Assembly (NCBI GenBank): GCA_014208095.1
Contig: JACHMT010000004.1
Span: forward strand, 62,001-126,000
Direction of reading: 5' to 3'
DNA from: Actinospineispora eucalypti
GTDB taxonomy: Bacteria > Actinomycetota > Actinomycetes > Mycobacteriales > Pseudonocardiaceae
Length of the DNA stretch: 64,000 nt
Numbering within the stretch: position 1 is the stretch's first letter; each line of letters opens with the position of its first letter. This document shows, one piece after another, positions 49,069 to 55,958 of the stretch. The translations under genes were made by a program, and so were the position numbers. The notes under the pieces are model-generated. The model did not search any database, was not told the DNA's origin, and saw nothing but the letters and a program-made list of their open reading frames with translations.

Positions 49069-49480
49069 AGTCGGTGGAGTACCAGCGGTCCGGGCGCATG
49101 TGCAGCTGCACGACGCGCTCGTTCTCCAGGGTCTTCAGGTACTCGTCGGCGTCCGCCTTGGAGAAGTAGCGGTAGGCCATCGCCCGGAGATCCTCGGGCG
49201 AGGTCTCCTGCTCGATCTCGGTGACCGGTCCGGACACGCTCACGTACTTGTACCCCGGCGGCGTCTCGGTCTGCACGGTCAGGCTGAACGCCCGGGCCTT
49301 CTCGAGCAGCCTGTACTTGACCGACTCCGGCCCGGTCTGCACGATCACGTCCCCGCCGGGCTGGTACTGGTACCACACCGGCACGGCCAGCGGCGGCCCT
49401 TCCGACCTCGCGATACTGATCACGCCGACGTGCTTCTCCGCCAAGAACCGCTCGCGCGCCTCCGCGCTCATCGCTGCCAT
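49061..49480 (-). CDS. PPOX-class F420- or FMN-binding protein
   Basis: A 139-residue split-barrel protein of the pyridoxamine-5'-phosphate-oxidase-like family. It has EKHVGVISIARSEGPPLAVPVWYQY, VQTGPESVKYRLLEKARAFSLTVQTETPPGYKYVSVSGPV, and a C-terminal RPDRWYSTDFS. Such proteins bind F420 or FMN and reduce unsaturated or aromatic substrates. The start is ATG 49480 or the ATG three codons later; no ribosome binding site decides. It converges with the F420 oxidoreductase gene, overlapping it by 8 bp. Confidence 0.82.
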   Translation of the reverse strand: MAAMSAEARERFLAEKHVGVISIARSEGPPLAVPVWYQYQPGGDVIVQTGPESVKYRLLEKARAFSLTVQTETPPGYKYVSVSGPVTEIEQETSPEDLRAMAYRYFSKADADEYLKTLENERVVQLHMRPDRWYSTDFS

Positions 49481-49807
49481 ACCGGGGACAACACCCCACT
49501 TGTAGTGATCATTCCCTCGTGGGCGTTCCGGAGCGGGTCGGGTCTCCTACGGCTTGGACAGCGCGGCTCGGGCTTTGATGGGCTTGGGTACGGCCCCTTG
49601 CGCCCGGGGGCGGCCGCGGAATGCGGTGGGACGGCTCAGCGCGCCACGCCTAGGGTCGTGCGCGGCTTGGTCACGGAATGCAACCGTGTGTTCGGCGCGC
49701 CTTTGCCGAGTGCCAGCTCAGTTCGGTTTCGATCAAGGAACCACCGGACTCAGCTTGCGCTCGGTGCTCCGTGACCGGGTGCCCGGCGCCAGCGGACTCG
49801 CTCCGCG
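49481..49807. other. Intergenic region, no gene seen
   Basis: 327 bp between the PPOX gene start and the dprE2 stop. I see no credible coding frame, repeat or RNA gene. It should carry the promoter of the leftward PPOX gene. Confidence 0.5.
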
Positions 49808-50566
49808 TTACTGGATCGGGAGCCGGCGGAAGATCGGCCTCGGGATGTGCCGGAGCACGGACATGACCGCGCGGAACTGGGCCGGCGCCCAGACCAGCTC
49901 CCGGCGGTTGCGCACCGCGTCGGCGACCACGTCGGCCACCTGCTCGGCGGTCACGGCCAGCGGGGCGGCCGGCATGCCTTCGGTCATCTTGGTCTTCACG
50001 AAACCCGGCCGGACCACGGTGACCCGCACCCCGTGCGGGCGCAGCGCCTCGCCGAGGCCCTGGTAGAAGCCGTCCATGCCGGCCTTGGTGGAGCCGTACA
50101 CGAAGTTGGACCGGCGGATCCGCTCGCCGGCGACCGAGGAGAGCGCGACGATCGTGCCGTGCCCCTGGTCGCGGAAGTTCTGCGCCAGCGCGACACCCAC
50201 GGAGACCGCCGCCGTGTAGTTCACCGTGGCCATCTCCACGGCGGCGTCCACCGACTGCCAGGCCGCCTCCGCGTCACCGAGGATTCCGAAGGCCACGATC
50301 GCCACGTCGACGTCGCCGCCGGCGAACGCCTTGGCCACCACGCCGGCGTGCGAGCCGGTGTCGGTGGCGTCGAAGTCCAGCGCCTCCACCCGGCAGCCGG
50401 TGCGTTCCAGGTCGGCGGCCGCTTCGTCCCGCCGGGAGGACGGCCGGGCCGCCAGCACCACCCGCACCGACCGCCCGCCGGCCAGCCGGCGCACGGTGGC
50501 CAGCCCGATCTCGGAGGTCCCGCCGAGCAGCAGGATGGACTGCGGAACGCCCACGGCGTCGATCAT
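49808..50566 (-). CDS. dprE2: Decaprenylphosphoryl-D-erythro-pentofuranosid-2-ulose 2-reductase
   Basis: A 252-residue SDR that completes the epimerisation of decaprenylphosphoryl ribose to arabinose with DprE1. It has SILLLGGTSEIGLATVRRLAG, VAFGILGDAEAAW, and ALSSVAGERIRRSNFVYGSTKAGMDGFYQGL with Ser, Tyr and Lys. The end PIFRRLPIQ is short and basic. ATG 50566 lies two bases after the dprE1 stop (a GTG nine bases earlier would overlap it). The gene order dprE1-dprE2 with gtrA divergent equals Rv3789-Rv3791. Confidence 0.92.
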   Translation of the reverse strand: MIDAVGVPQSILLLGGTSEIGLATVRRLAGGRSVRVVLAARPSSRRDEAAADLERTGCRVEALDFDATDTGSHAGVVAKAFAGGDVDVAIVAFGILGDAEAAWQSVDAAVEMATVNYTAAVSVGVALAQNFRDQGHGTIVALSSVAGERIRRSNFVYGSTKAGMDGFYQGLGEALRPHGVRVTVVRPGFVKTKMTEGMPAAPLAVTAEQVADVVADAVRNRRELVWAPAQFRAVMSVLRHIPRPIFRRLPIQ

Positions 50567-50568
50567 GA

Positions 50569-51927
50569 TTAACACAGCTCCAAGCGTCGGGCCAGGTCAG
50601 AGGTGAAAATGCCGTCCGGGTCCACCGAGGCGCGCACCTTCCGCCACTCCTCTAGCCTCGGGTAACCGCGCCGGATCGCCTCGGGCGAGGTGCGCGACTC
50701 CTTGGCCAGGTAGTGCCGCCCGCCGGCGTCCAGCACCAGGTCGTCCAGCCGCTCGCACAGCTCGTGCAGCCCGGCGGCGATGGGGAAGTCCACGGTGATC
50801 GTCCAGCCGGCGAAGGGGAAGGACAGCGGCGCGGTGTTGCCGGCGCCGAACCGCTTGAGCACGTTCAGCCCGGACGCGTGGTCGGACGCCGCGATGATCT
50901 CCACGATCCGACGGAAGGTGTCCTCCGCGCCCATCGGCACCAGGAACTGGTACTGCAGGAAGCCGCGCTTGCCGAACACCCGGTTCCAGTTCCCGAACAT
51001 GTCCAGCACCTGGTAGAAGGCGGTGATGTTCTGCACCGAGTCCCGCTGCAGGCGGGGCGCCTTGCGCCACCACAGCTCGGAGAACGCGCGCAGCGTGGTC
51101 GGGTTGGCCAGGCCGTTCGGGAAGACGTCCGGGAACCGCAGCAGCTGCGGCGCGGCGAACTTCAGCGGGTCGCGGCGCAGCTTGGCCGGGAGTTCATCGG
51201 CGCGCGCGAGCGAGCCCCGGGTGAGCACCGCGCGGCCCAGCGCGGCGCCGGTGGTCGTGGTGTCGAACCAGGCCGCCGAGTAGTCGTACCGGTCGTCCGA
51301 ACCGTCGGTGAGCAGGGCCATCAGCTCGTCGAGGTTGTCGGTGCGGTCGGTGTCCACCACGAAGTAGGCCGACTCGGTGGGGTGCAGCCGGACGGTCGCG
51401 CGCAGCATCACGCCGGTCAGGCCCATGCCGCCGACGGTGGCCCAGAACAGCTCGTCCTCGGGGGTGATCGTGCGGACGCTGCCGTCGGCGAGCGCGATCT
51501 CGATCGAGCTCACGTGGTTGCCGAAGCTGCCGGCGGTGTGGTGGTTCTTGCCGTGGATGTCCGACGCGATCGCGCCGCCCACGGTGACCTGCCGGGTGCC
51601 CGGCAGCACCGGCACCCACAGCCCGAACGGCAGCGCCGCGCGCATCAGCGTGTCCAGCGAGACGCCGGCGTCCACCACGGCCAGCCCGCTGTCCGCGTCG
51701 ATCGAGTGGATCCGGTTCAGCCCGGTCATGTCCAGCACCGTGCCGCCGGCGTTCTGCGCCGGGTCGCCGTAGGAGCTGCCCAGCCCGCGCGGGGTGATCC
51801 CGCGTGGACCCGGCGCGCGCAGCGCCTCGAGCACGTGTTCGTCGGCGCTGACCGGCGCCACCGTTGCGATGCTCGGCGCCGTGCGCCCGAACCCGGTGAG
51901 GCTGCGACGTTCTTGCTGGTTGGCCAT
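50569..51927 (-). CDS. dprE1: Decaprenylphosphoryl-beta-D-ribose 2'-oxidase
   Basis: A 452-residue FAD-dependent oxidase of the vanillyl-alcohol-oxidase fold. It oxidises decaprenylphosphoryl ribose to the 2-keto intermediate on the path to the arabinose donor of the cell wall. FAD-domain segments are GITPRGLGSSYGD, LWVPVLPGTRQVTVGGAIASDIHGKNHH and GSFGNHV. The substrate domain carries the conserved LAKESR lysine. At the position of M. tuberculosis Cys387, the residue trapped by benzothiazinones, this protein has Thr378 (codon at 50796-50794) in GWTITVDFPI. Confidence 0.94.
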   Translation of the reverse strand: MANQQERRSLTGFGRTAPSIATVAPVSADEHVLEALRAPGPRGITPRGLGSSYGDPAQNAGGTVLDMTGLNRIHSIDADSGLAVVDAGVSLDTLMRAALPFGLWVPVLPGTRQVTVGGAIASDIHGKNHHTAGSFGNHVSSIEIALADGSVRTITPEDELFWATVGGMGLTGVMLRATVRLHPTESAYFVVDTDRTDNLDELMALLTDGSDDRYDYSAAWFDTTTTGAALGRAVLTRGSLARADELPAKLRRDPLKFAAPQLLRFPDVFPNGLANPTTLRAFSELWWRKAPRLQRDSVQNITAFYQVLDMFGNWNRVFGKRGFLQYQFLVPMGAEDTFRRIVEIIAASDHASGLNVLKRFGAGNTAPLSFPFAGWTITVDFPIAAGLHELCERLDDLVLDAGGRHYLAKESRTSPEAIRRGYPRLEEWRKVRASVDPDGIFTSDLARRLELC

Positions 51928-51980
51928 CGTCGCCCAGGCTACCGACCGGGTGTCCTCGGCCGACCGCTACCCTGTGCGGC

Positions 51981-52409
51981 GTGGCAGGAGCCCAGTTGGT
52001 AGCGGACCGCTCGCAACCGCGAGTCGGCCTGCTCTCGCAGCTCACCAGGTTCGTGCTGGTGGGCGGGCTCTCCGCGCTCGTGGACTACGGGCTGTACCAG
52101 GCCCTGCTGCACACCGGCCTGTGGGTGCACGGGGCGAAGGCTCTCAGCTTCGTCTGCGGCACCACCACGGCTTACCTGCTGAACCGTCGATTCACGTTCA
52201 CCCAGACCGCCGGCGGCGCGACCCGGTTCACCGGCTTCCTGCTGCTCTACGGCACCACGTTCTTCGTGAACGTCGGCATGAACGCGCTGGTCCTGCACCT
52301 GATCACCGAGGGCGCCCCGTTCCGAGTGACCATCGCCTGGGTGTTCGCCCAGGGGACGGCGACGATGATCAACTTCCTGATGCTGAGGTATGTCGTGTTC
52401 CGGCGCTGA
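51981..52409 (+). CDS. GtrA family membrane protein
   Basis: A 142-residue protein with four predicted membrane helices. It has FVLVGGLSALVDYGLYQALL, FVCGTTTAYLLNRRFTF (the family hallmark NRxFTF), and RYVVFRR at the C-terminus. GtrA proteins are thought to flip or scaffold polyprenyl-phosphate sugars. The divergent position next to dprE1 corresponds to Rv3789, implicated in arabinan assembly. GTG 51981 lies 9 bp after TACCCT, a likely -10 hexamer, so the mRNA may be leaderless. A 40-bp palindromic element begins 18 bp after the stop codon. Confidence 0.88.
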   Translation: MAGAQLVADRSQPRVGLLSQLTRFVLVGGLSALVDYGLYQALLHTGLWVHGAKALSFVCGTTTAYLLNRRFTFTQTAGGATRFTGFLLLYGTTFFVNVGMNALVLHLITEGAPFRVTIAWVFAQGTATMINFLMLRYVVFRR

Positions 52410-52427
52410 GGCGGCGGAACACGACCC

Positions 52428-52467
52428 GTGAGTGGCGAGTGACGCTATAGCGTTACTCCGCACTCAC
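52428..52467. repeat. 40-bp palindromic element, copy 2
   Basis: Left arm GTGAGTGGCGAGT, centre GA, CGCTATAGCG and TT, right arm ACTCCGCACTCAC with a CC/GC swap relative to copies 1 and 3. On the minus strand it encodes the last six codons and the TAG stop (52447-52445) of the DUF559 gene. It lies between that gene and gtrA. Confidence 0.87.
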
Positions 52468-53446
52468 GAGCGCGCGGGCACGCGCGCAGGGGACCGACCC
52501 AGCCTCGACGCCAGAGCACCTGCGCTACCTCGACGGCAGCCGCGCATGGCTTCCTGGACAGCTCGGCCCAGCCGAACTGAAGCCGCGACCGGCCCGATAC
52601 CTCCGCGACGTTGTCCCGTCGCCGATCGCGGTGTGCGACGTCGGCTGCCAAGTGAGAGGCGCCGTCGAGCCGCACGGTCAGCGGGATGCCGATGTTGTCG
52701 TACACGGCATCCTCGATCAGCTTGCGTCCGTCCACCATCAACGGCTCCTGTCGTCGAGCCGACGGAATTCCGTGCGCGGCCTCGACGTCCACTGCGTACA
52801 GTTCTTCCAGCGGAGAGTGCACGCCGGTCTGGATCCGGTCGAGCGCCGTTCGTAAGGCCTGCCGGTACCGACGAGGCGGCCGTTGCTCGAGGCGTTCCCG
52901 CACACTCGCGGCGGCGGCCCGGCGCGCGGTGACCAAGGTCGTGAGCGTACGCATGGCCAGACGGGCGGTGGGTTCGGCAACCGCGAGATCAATGACAGTG
53001 TCGGGTCGACTGGTCAGTGGCGGTACGCCGACGACCGCGATGTGCCGGAACGCCCGTGATCGGTGGATGACAACGAGCGGTGGCTGGGATACCGCCGAAC
53101 AACCGTACGGGACTGTGACATGTACCGGTCCATCGGACAAAGGGTGCATGTGCCACAACTCGGCCGCCGTCTGATGGCTGAGTAGCCCGCTCGGCCCCGC
53201 GTAACTCAGCGCGGCGGCAACGCGCGCCTCATGGGTGAGCGGACCGGTGAAGGTGGCGTACACGCGGGGTGCCACGCACTGCCAGCGGCCGGCTCGCACG
53301 TTTGCCGTGATTGCGCTGCGGGAGACCCCGAAGTAGCGCAGCTGTTCGGTGTTGAGCACGCCGCACTGCTCAGACAGCACGCGATGCCATTCGGCGTGAC
53401 GGCATAGCGGTACCTGCGGTGGCGCGGATCGACGCGGTCTTGACAT
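52445..53446 (-). CDS. AbiEi-like / DUF559 domain protein
   Basis: A 333-residue protein. The N-terminal part (VLNTEQLRYFGVSRSAITANVRAGRWQ) is the winged-helix domain of AbiEi-like type IV antitoxins. The middle LSHQTAAELW and VHVTVPYG are usual in this group. The C-terminal region (IPLTVRLDGASHLAADVAHRDRRRDNVAEVSG) is a DUF559/Vsr-like nuclease fold, with Asp replacing the first Glu of the usual E-DG pattern. Actinobacteria carry many such solitary genes of unknown role. The start is uncertain (ATG 53446 chosen; GTG 53461 possible). The last residues ECGVTL and the stop codon come from a palindromic element; another copy lies about 60 bp upstream of the start. Confidence 0.75.
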   Translation of the reverse strand: MSRPRRSAPPQVPLCRHAEWHRVLSEQCGVLNTEQLRYFGVSRSAITANVRAGRWQCVAPRVYATFTGPLTHEARVAAALSYAGPSGLLSHQTAAELWHMHPLSDGPVHVTVPYGCSAVSQPPLVVIHRSRAFRHIAVVGVPPLTSRPDTVIDLAVAEPTARLAMRTLTTLVTARRAAAASVRERLEQRPPRRYRQALRTALDRIQTGVHSPLEELYAVDVEAAHGIPSARRQEPLMVDGRKLIEDAVYDNIGIPLTVRLDGASHLAADVAHRDRRRDNVAEVSGRSRLQFGWAELSRKPCAAAVEVAQVLWRRGWVGPLRACPRARECGVTL

Positions 53447-53508
53447 AACGCGAGGTTGCACTTTGCCGCGACCGGTGTGGTGGCGTTTGAAGCCCCTGTG
53501 GATAACTC

Positions 53509-53548
53509 GTGAGTGGCGAGTGACGCTATAGCGCTACTCGCCACTCAC
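53509..53548. repeat. 40-bp palindromic element, copy 3
   Basis: Exact 13-base arms GTGAGTGGCGAGT and ACTCGCCACTCAC around GA, CGCTATAGCG and CT. It lies between the DUF559 gene and the stop of the UDP-glucose dehydrogenase gene. With copy 2 it brackets the DUF559 gene in direct orientation of a near-symmetric element. Confidence 0.88.
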
Positions 53549-53564
53549 GGGCGGCGCAGCCGCA

Positions 53565-54878
53565 TTAGCGGCAGCCGACGCCTACCCAGGAGAATCCGGC
53601 GCGGCGCAGGACGTCGGGGTCGAGCAGGTTGCGGGTGTCCACGACGGTGCGGTTGGCGGCGAAGCGGGCCAGTTCGGGCCAGTCGAGCGCGCGGAACTCG
53701 GGCCACTCGGTGAGTACCACGATGGCGTCGGCGTCCTTGGCCACGGCGGACGGCTCGTCGGTCACCGTGATCCCGTCGGTCATGCCGGGGACGGCGGACG
53801 GGCAGCCGGGGTCGTAGCCGGTCAGCTCGGCGCCCTCGTCGCGCAGCGCGCCGGCCACGGTGAGCGCGGGCGAGTCGCGCAGGTCGTCGGTGCCGGCCTT
53901 GAAGGTCAGCCCGAGCAGCCCGATCCGCTTGTTCACCAGTGAGCCGCCGACCGCCGCGCGCACCTTCTCCACCATCCGGGCGCTTTGGCGCCGGTTGGTG
54001 TCCAGCGACGCGGAGAGCAGCGGGAAGTCGAACCCGGCCGCCTCGGAGATCTGCACCAGCGCGTTGGTGTCCTTGGGCAGGCAGGAACCGCCCCACCCCG
54101 GCCCGGGCGAAAGGAACGCCTGGCCGATCCGCTTGTCGTAGCCCATTCCCTCGGTGACCTCGTGGACGTCCGCGCCGAGCCGCTCGCACAGCTCGGCCAG
54201 GGCGTTCACGTAGGACAGCTTCATCGCCAGGAAGCAGTTCGCCGCGTACTTGACCATCTCCGCGCTGGCGGCATCGGTGAGCAGGGTGGGTGCGCCCAGC
54301 CGGGAGTACAGCGCGGCCACCCGCTCGGCGGCGTCCTGCTGGTCACAGCCGACCACGATCCGGTCCGGGTTCAGGAAGTCGCGCACCGCCGAACCCTCGC
54401 GCAGGAACTCCGGGTTGCTCACCACCGCCACGTCCCGGCGGCCGAGCAGCTGTTTGGTGCGCGACGCCGTGCCCACCGGCACGGTCGACTTGTTCACCAC
54501 CACGCAGCCCCGGGGCAGCAGGTCCCGGACCTCCTGGGCCACCGCCTCCACCGCCGCCAGGTCCGCCGCACCGCCCTCGCCCATCGGCGTGGGCACGCAC
54601 AGGAAGACCACCTCGACCGGATTGTCCGAGTCCTCCCCGGGGGCCGCGATGGCGTTGCGCGCGCCGACCACGAACTTCAGCCGGCCGGCGGCCATGCCCT
54701 CGGTGACCAGCTCGGACAGGCCGGGCTCGAGGATCGGCACCTCGCCTCTCTTGAGCTTGGCGATCTTCTGTTCGTTCACGTCGGCGCACACCACGTTGTG
54801 GCCGAGGGATGCCAGGCAGGCTCCGGTGGTCAGGCCAACGTATCCGGTGCCGATTACGGCGATTCGACGGACGAACAT
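53565..54878 (-). CDS. ugd: UDP-glucose 6-dehydrogenase
   Basis: A 437-residue nucleotide-sugar dehydrogenase. It has RIAVIGTGYVGLTTGACLASLGHNV (NAD domain), LEPGLSELV, CVPTPMGEGGAADL, STVPVGTASRT, NPEFLREGSAV and GGSCLPKDT with the catalytic cysteine. The N-terminal sequence favours UDP-glucose over GDP-mannose dehydrogenases, so the product should be UDP-glucuronate. TAGGAGAA precedes ATG 54878. It is the last gene of a leftward four-gene operon with a processive glycosyltransferase and two beta-helix proteins, and it would supply that operon's uronic acid donor. Confidence 0.9.
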   Translation of the reverse strand: MFVRRIAVIGTGYVGLTTGACLASLGHNVVCADVNEQKIAKLKRGEVPILEPGLSELVTEGMAAGRLKFVVGARNAIAAPGEDSDNPVEVVFLCVPTPMGEGGAADLAAVEAVAQEVRDLLPRGCVVVNKSTVPVGTASRTKQLLGRRDVAVVSNPEFLREGSAVRDFLNPDRIVVGCDQQDAAERVAALYSRLGAPTLLTDAASAEMVKYAANCFLAMKLSYVNALAELCERLGADVHEVTEGMGYDKRIGQAFLSPGPGWGGSCLPKDTNALVQISEAAGFDFPLLSASLDTNRRQSARMVEKVRAAVGGSLVNKRIGLLGLTFKAGTDDLRDSPALTVAGALRDEGAELTGYDPGCPSAVPGMTDGITVTDEPSAVAKDADAIVVLTEWPEFRALDWPELARFAANRTVVDTRNLLDPDVLRRAGFSWVGVGCR

Positions 54879-54899
54879 CGTTCTCCTAGGGGAGCCAGG

Positions 54900-55955
54900 T
54901 TACGAACAGTCGATATTGGTGAGTCCCTTGCCGGCGGACTCCGCCTTGTTGCTGCAGGTGACTCGGTTGCGGTCCTTGTTCTTGGTGACGTTGATGCCGT
55001 AGCCGGGGCCGTCCACCACGGCGGTGTTGCCGTCGAAGACGTTGTCCACCCCCCAACCGTCCAGGATTTGGTGCACGGAGAATCCGTCCTGGGAGGATCC
55101 ACGCCCGGTGTTTCCGAGGATTTGCCACCCGTTGCCCTTGACGTTCACCCACGATTCAGCGTCCGAGCTGGGCCCGGTGAAGGTGTTGCCCCGGACGATG
55201 CCGCCGGTGGTTCCCTCCTTGATGTCCACCGCCTCCGAGGTGGTGTCGGAGATGGTGTTGGCCTCGATCAGGTTGCGGTCGCTGCGGTCCGGCTGGCCGC
55301 CCGTGTAGCGCGGCCAGTTCTTCTCCGCCGTGCCGATGTAGACGCCCTCGCCGAACTGGGAGTCCTTCAGCCCGGTGTTGTGGATGACGTTGCCGCGCAC
55401 CACGTTGTTGCTGCTGTTCTTGCGCAGGTGCAGCGCCTCCTGCTCGACCTGCTCGATCTCCAGGCTGTCGATCAGGTTGTGCTGGCCCTGGTCCACCATC
55501 AGGCCCTTCTGGCCGCCCCGGATGGTGAACCCGACGACCTCCCAGTAGGAGGCGTTTTCCAGGTGCAGCGTGTAGTTCGCGCCGGAACCGTCGAGGACCG
55601 CGTCCCGCTTCCCGCACAGCACGATCGGCTGTGCCTTCGAGCCGGAGGCTTCGGCGGCGAACCCGCCGGTGTAGGTGCCGGCGGCCAGCTCGATCACCGC
55701 GCCCGGCTTGGCTCCGGTGAGCGCGGACTTGAGCTCCTGCGCGTTGTGCACGGTCACCGTGCCCGGCTTGGGACAACCCGGGCCGAGCGGCGGCACGGTC
55801 GGCGCGGCCGGTGCCGCCTGCGGCGGACCGCCCGGCTGGCTGGGCGGCTGGGGCTGCTCCGAGTCGCCGCCGCAGCCGCTCAGCGTGAAGGCGAGCAGCG
55901 CGGCCGAGGCTCCGGCGAGGCCGGCCCGCCGGGACCAGTTGGTATGTGGGTTCAT
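54900..55955 (-). CDS. Right-handed parallel beta-helix lipoprotein
   Basis: A 351-residue secreted protein. Signal peptide with lipobox LSGC (Cys at about residue 28), a proline- and glutamine-rich linker to about 60, then a right-handed parallel beta-helix with repeating asparagine/valine coils (NYTLHLENASYWEVVGFTIRGG, NVVRGNVIHNTG, NLIEANTISDT). The fold is shared by pectate lyases, polysaccharide epimerases (AlgG type) and hydrolases. Two Cys near the helix cap (GPGC, VLCGK) and two at the end (TCSN, IDCS) may form disulfides. It likely acts on the polysaccharide made by the operon; the reaction is unknown. It starts 3 bp after the upstream gene. Confidence 0.8.
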   Translation of the reverse strand: MNPHTNWSRRAGLAGASAALLAFTLSGCGGDSEQPQPPSQPGGPPQAAPAAPTVPPLGPGCPKPGTVTVHNAQELKSALTGAKPGAVIELAAGTYTGGFAAEASGSKAQPIVLCGKRDAVLDGSGANYTLHLENASYWEVVGFTIRGGQKGLMVDQGQHNLIDSLEIEQVEQEALHLRKNSSNNVVRGNVIHNTGLKDSQFGEGVYIGTAEKNWPRYTGGQPDRSDRNLIEANTISDTTSEAVDIKEGTTGGIVRGNTFTGPSSDAESWVNVKGNGWQILGNTGRGSSQDGFSVHQILDGWGVDNVFDGNTAVVDGPGYGINVTKNKDRNRVTCSNKAESAGKGLTNIDCS

Positions 55956-55958
55956 GCT

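Noticed and set aside
51939..52463. A minus-strand frame opposite gtrA
   Set aside because: Shadow of gtrA: histidine-, glutamine- and arginine-rich without family features.
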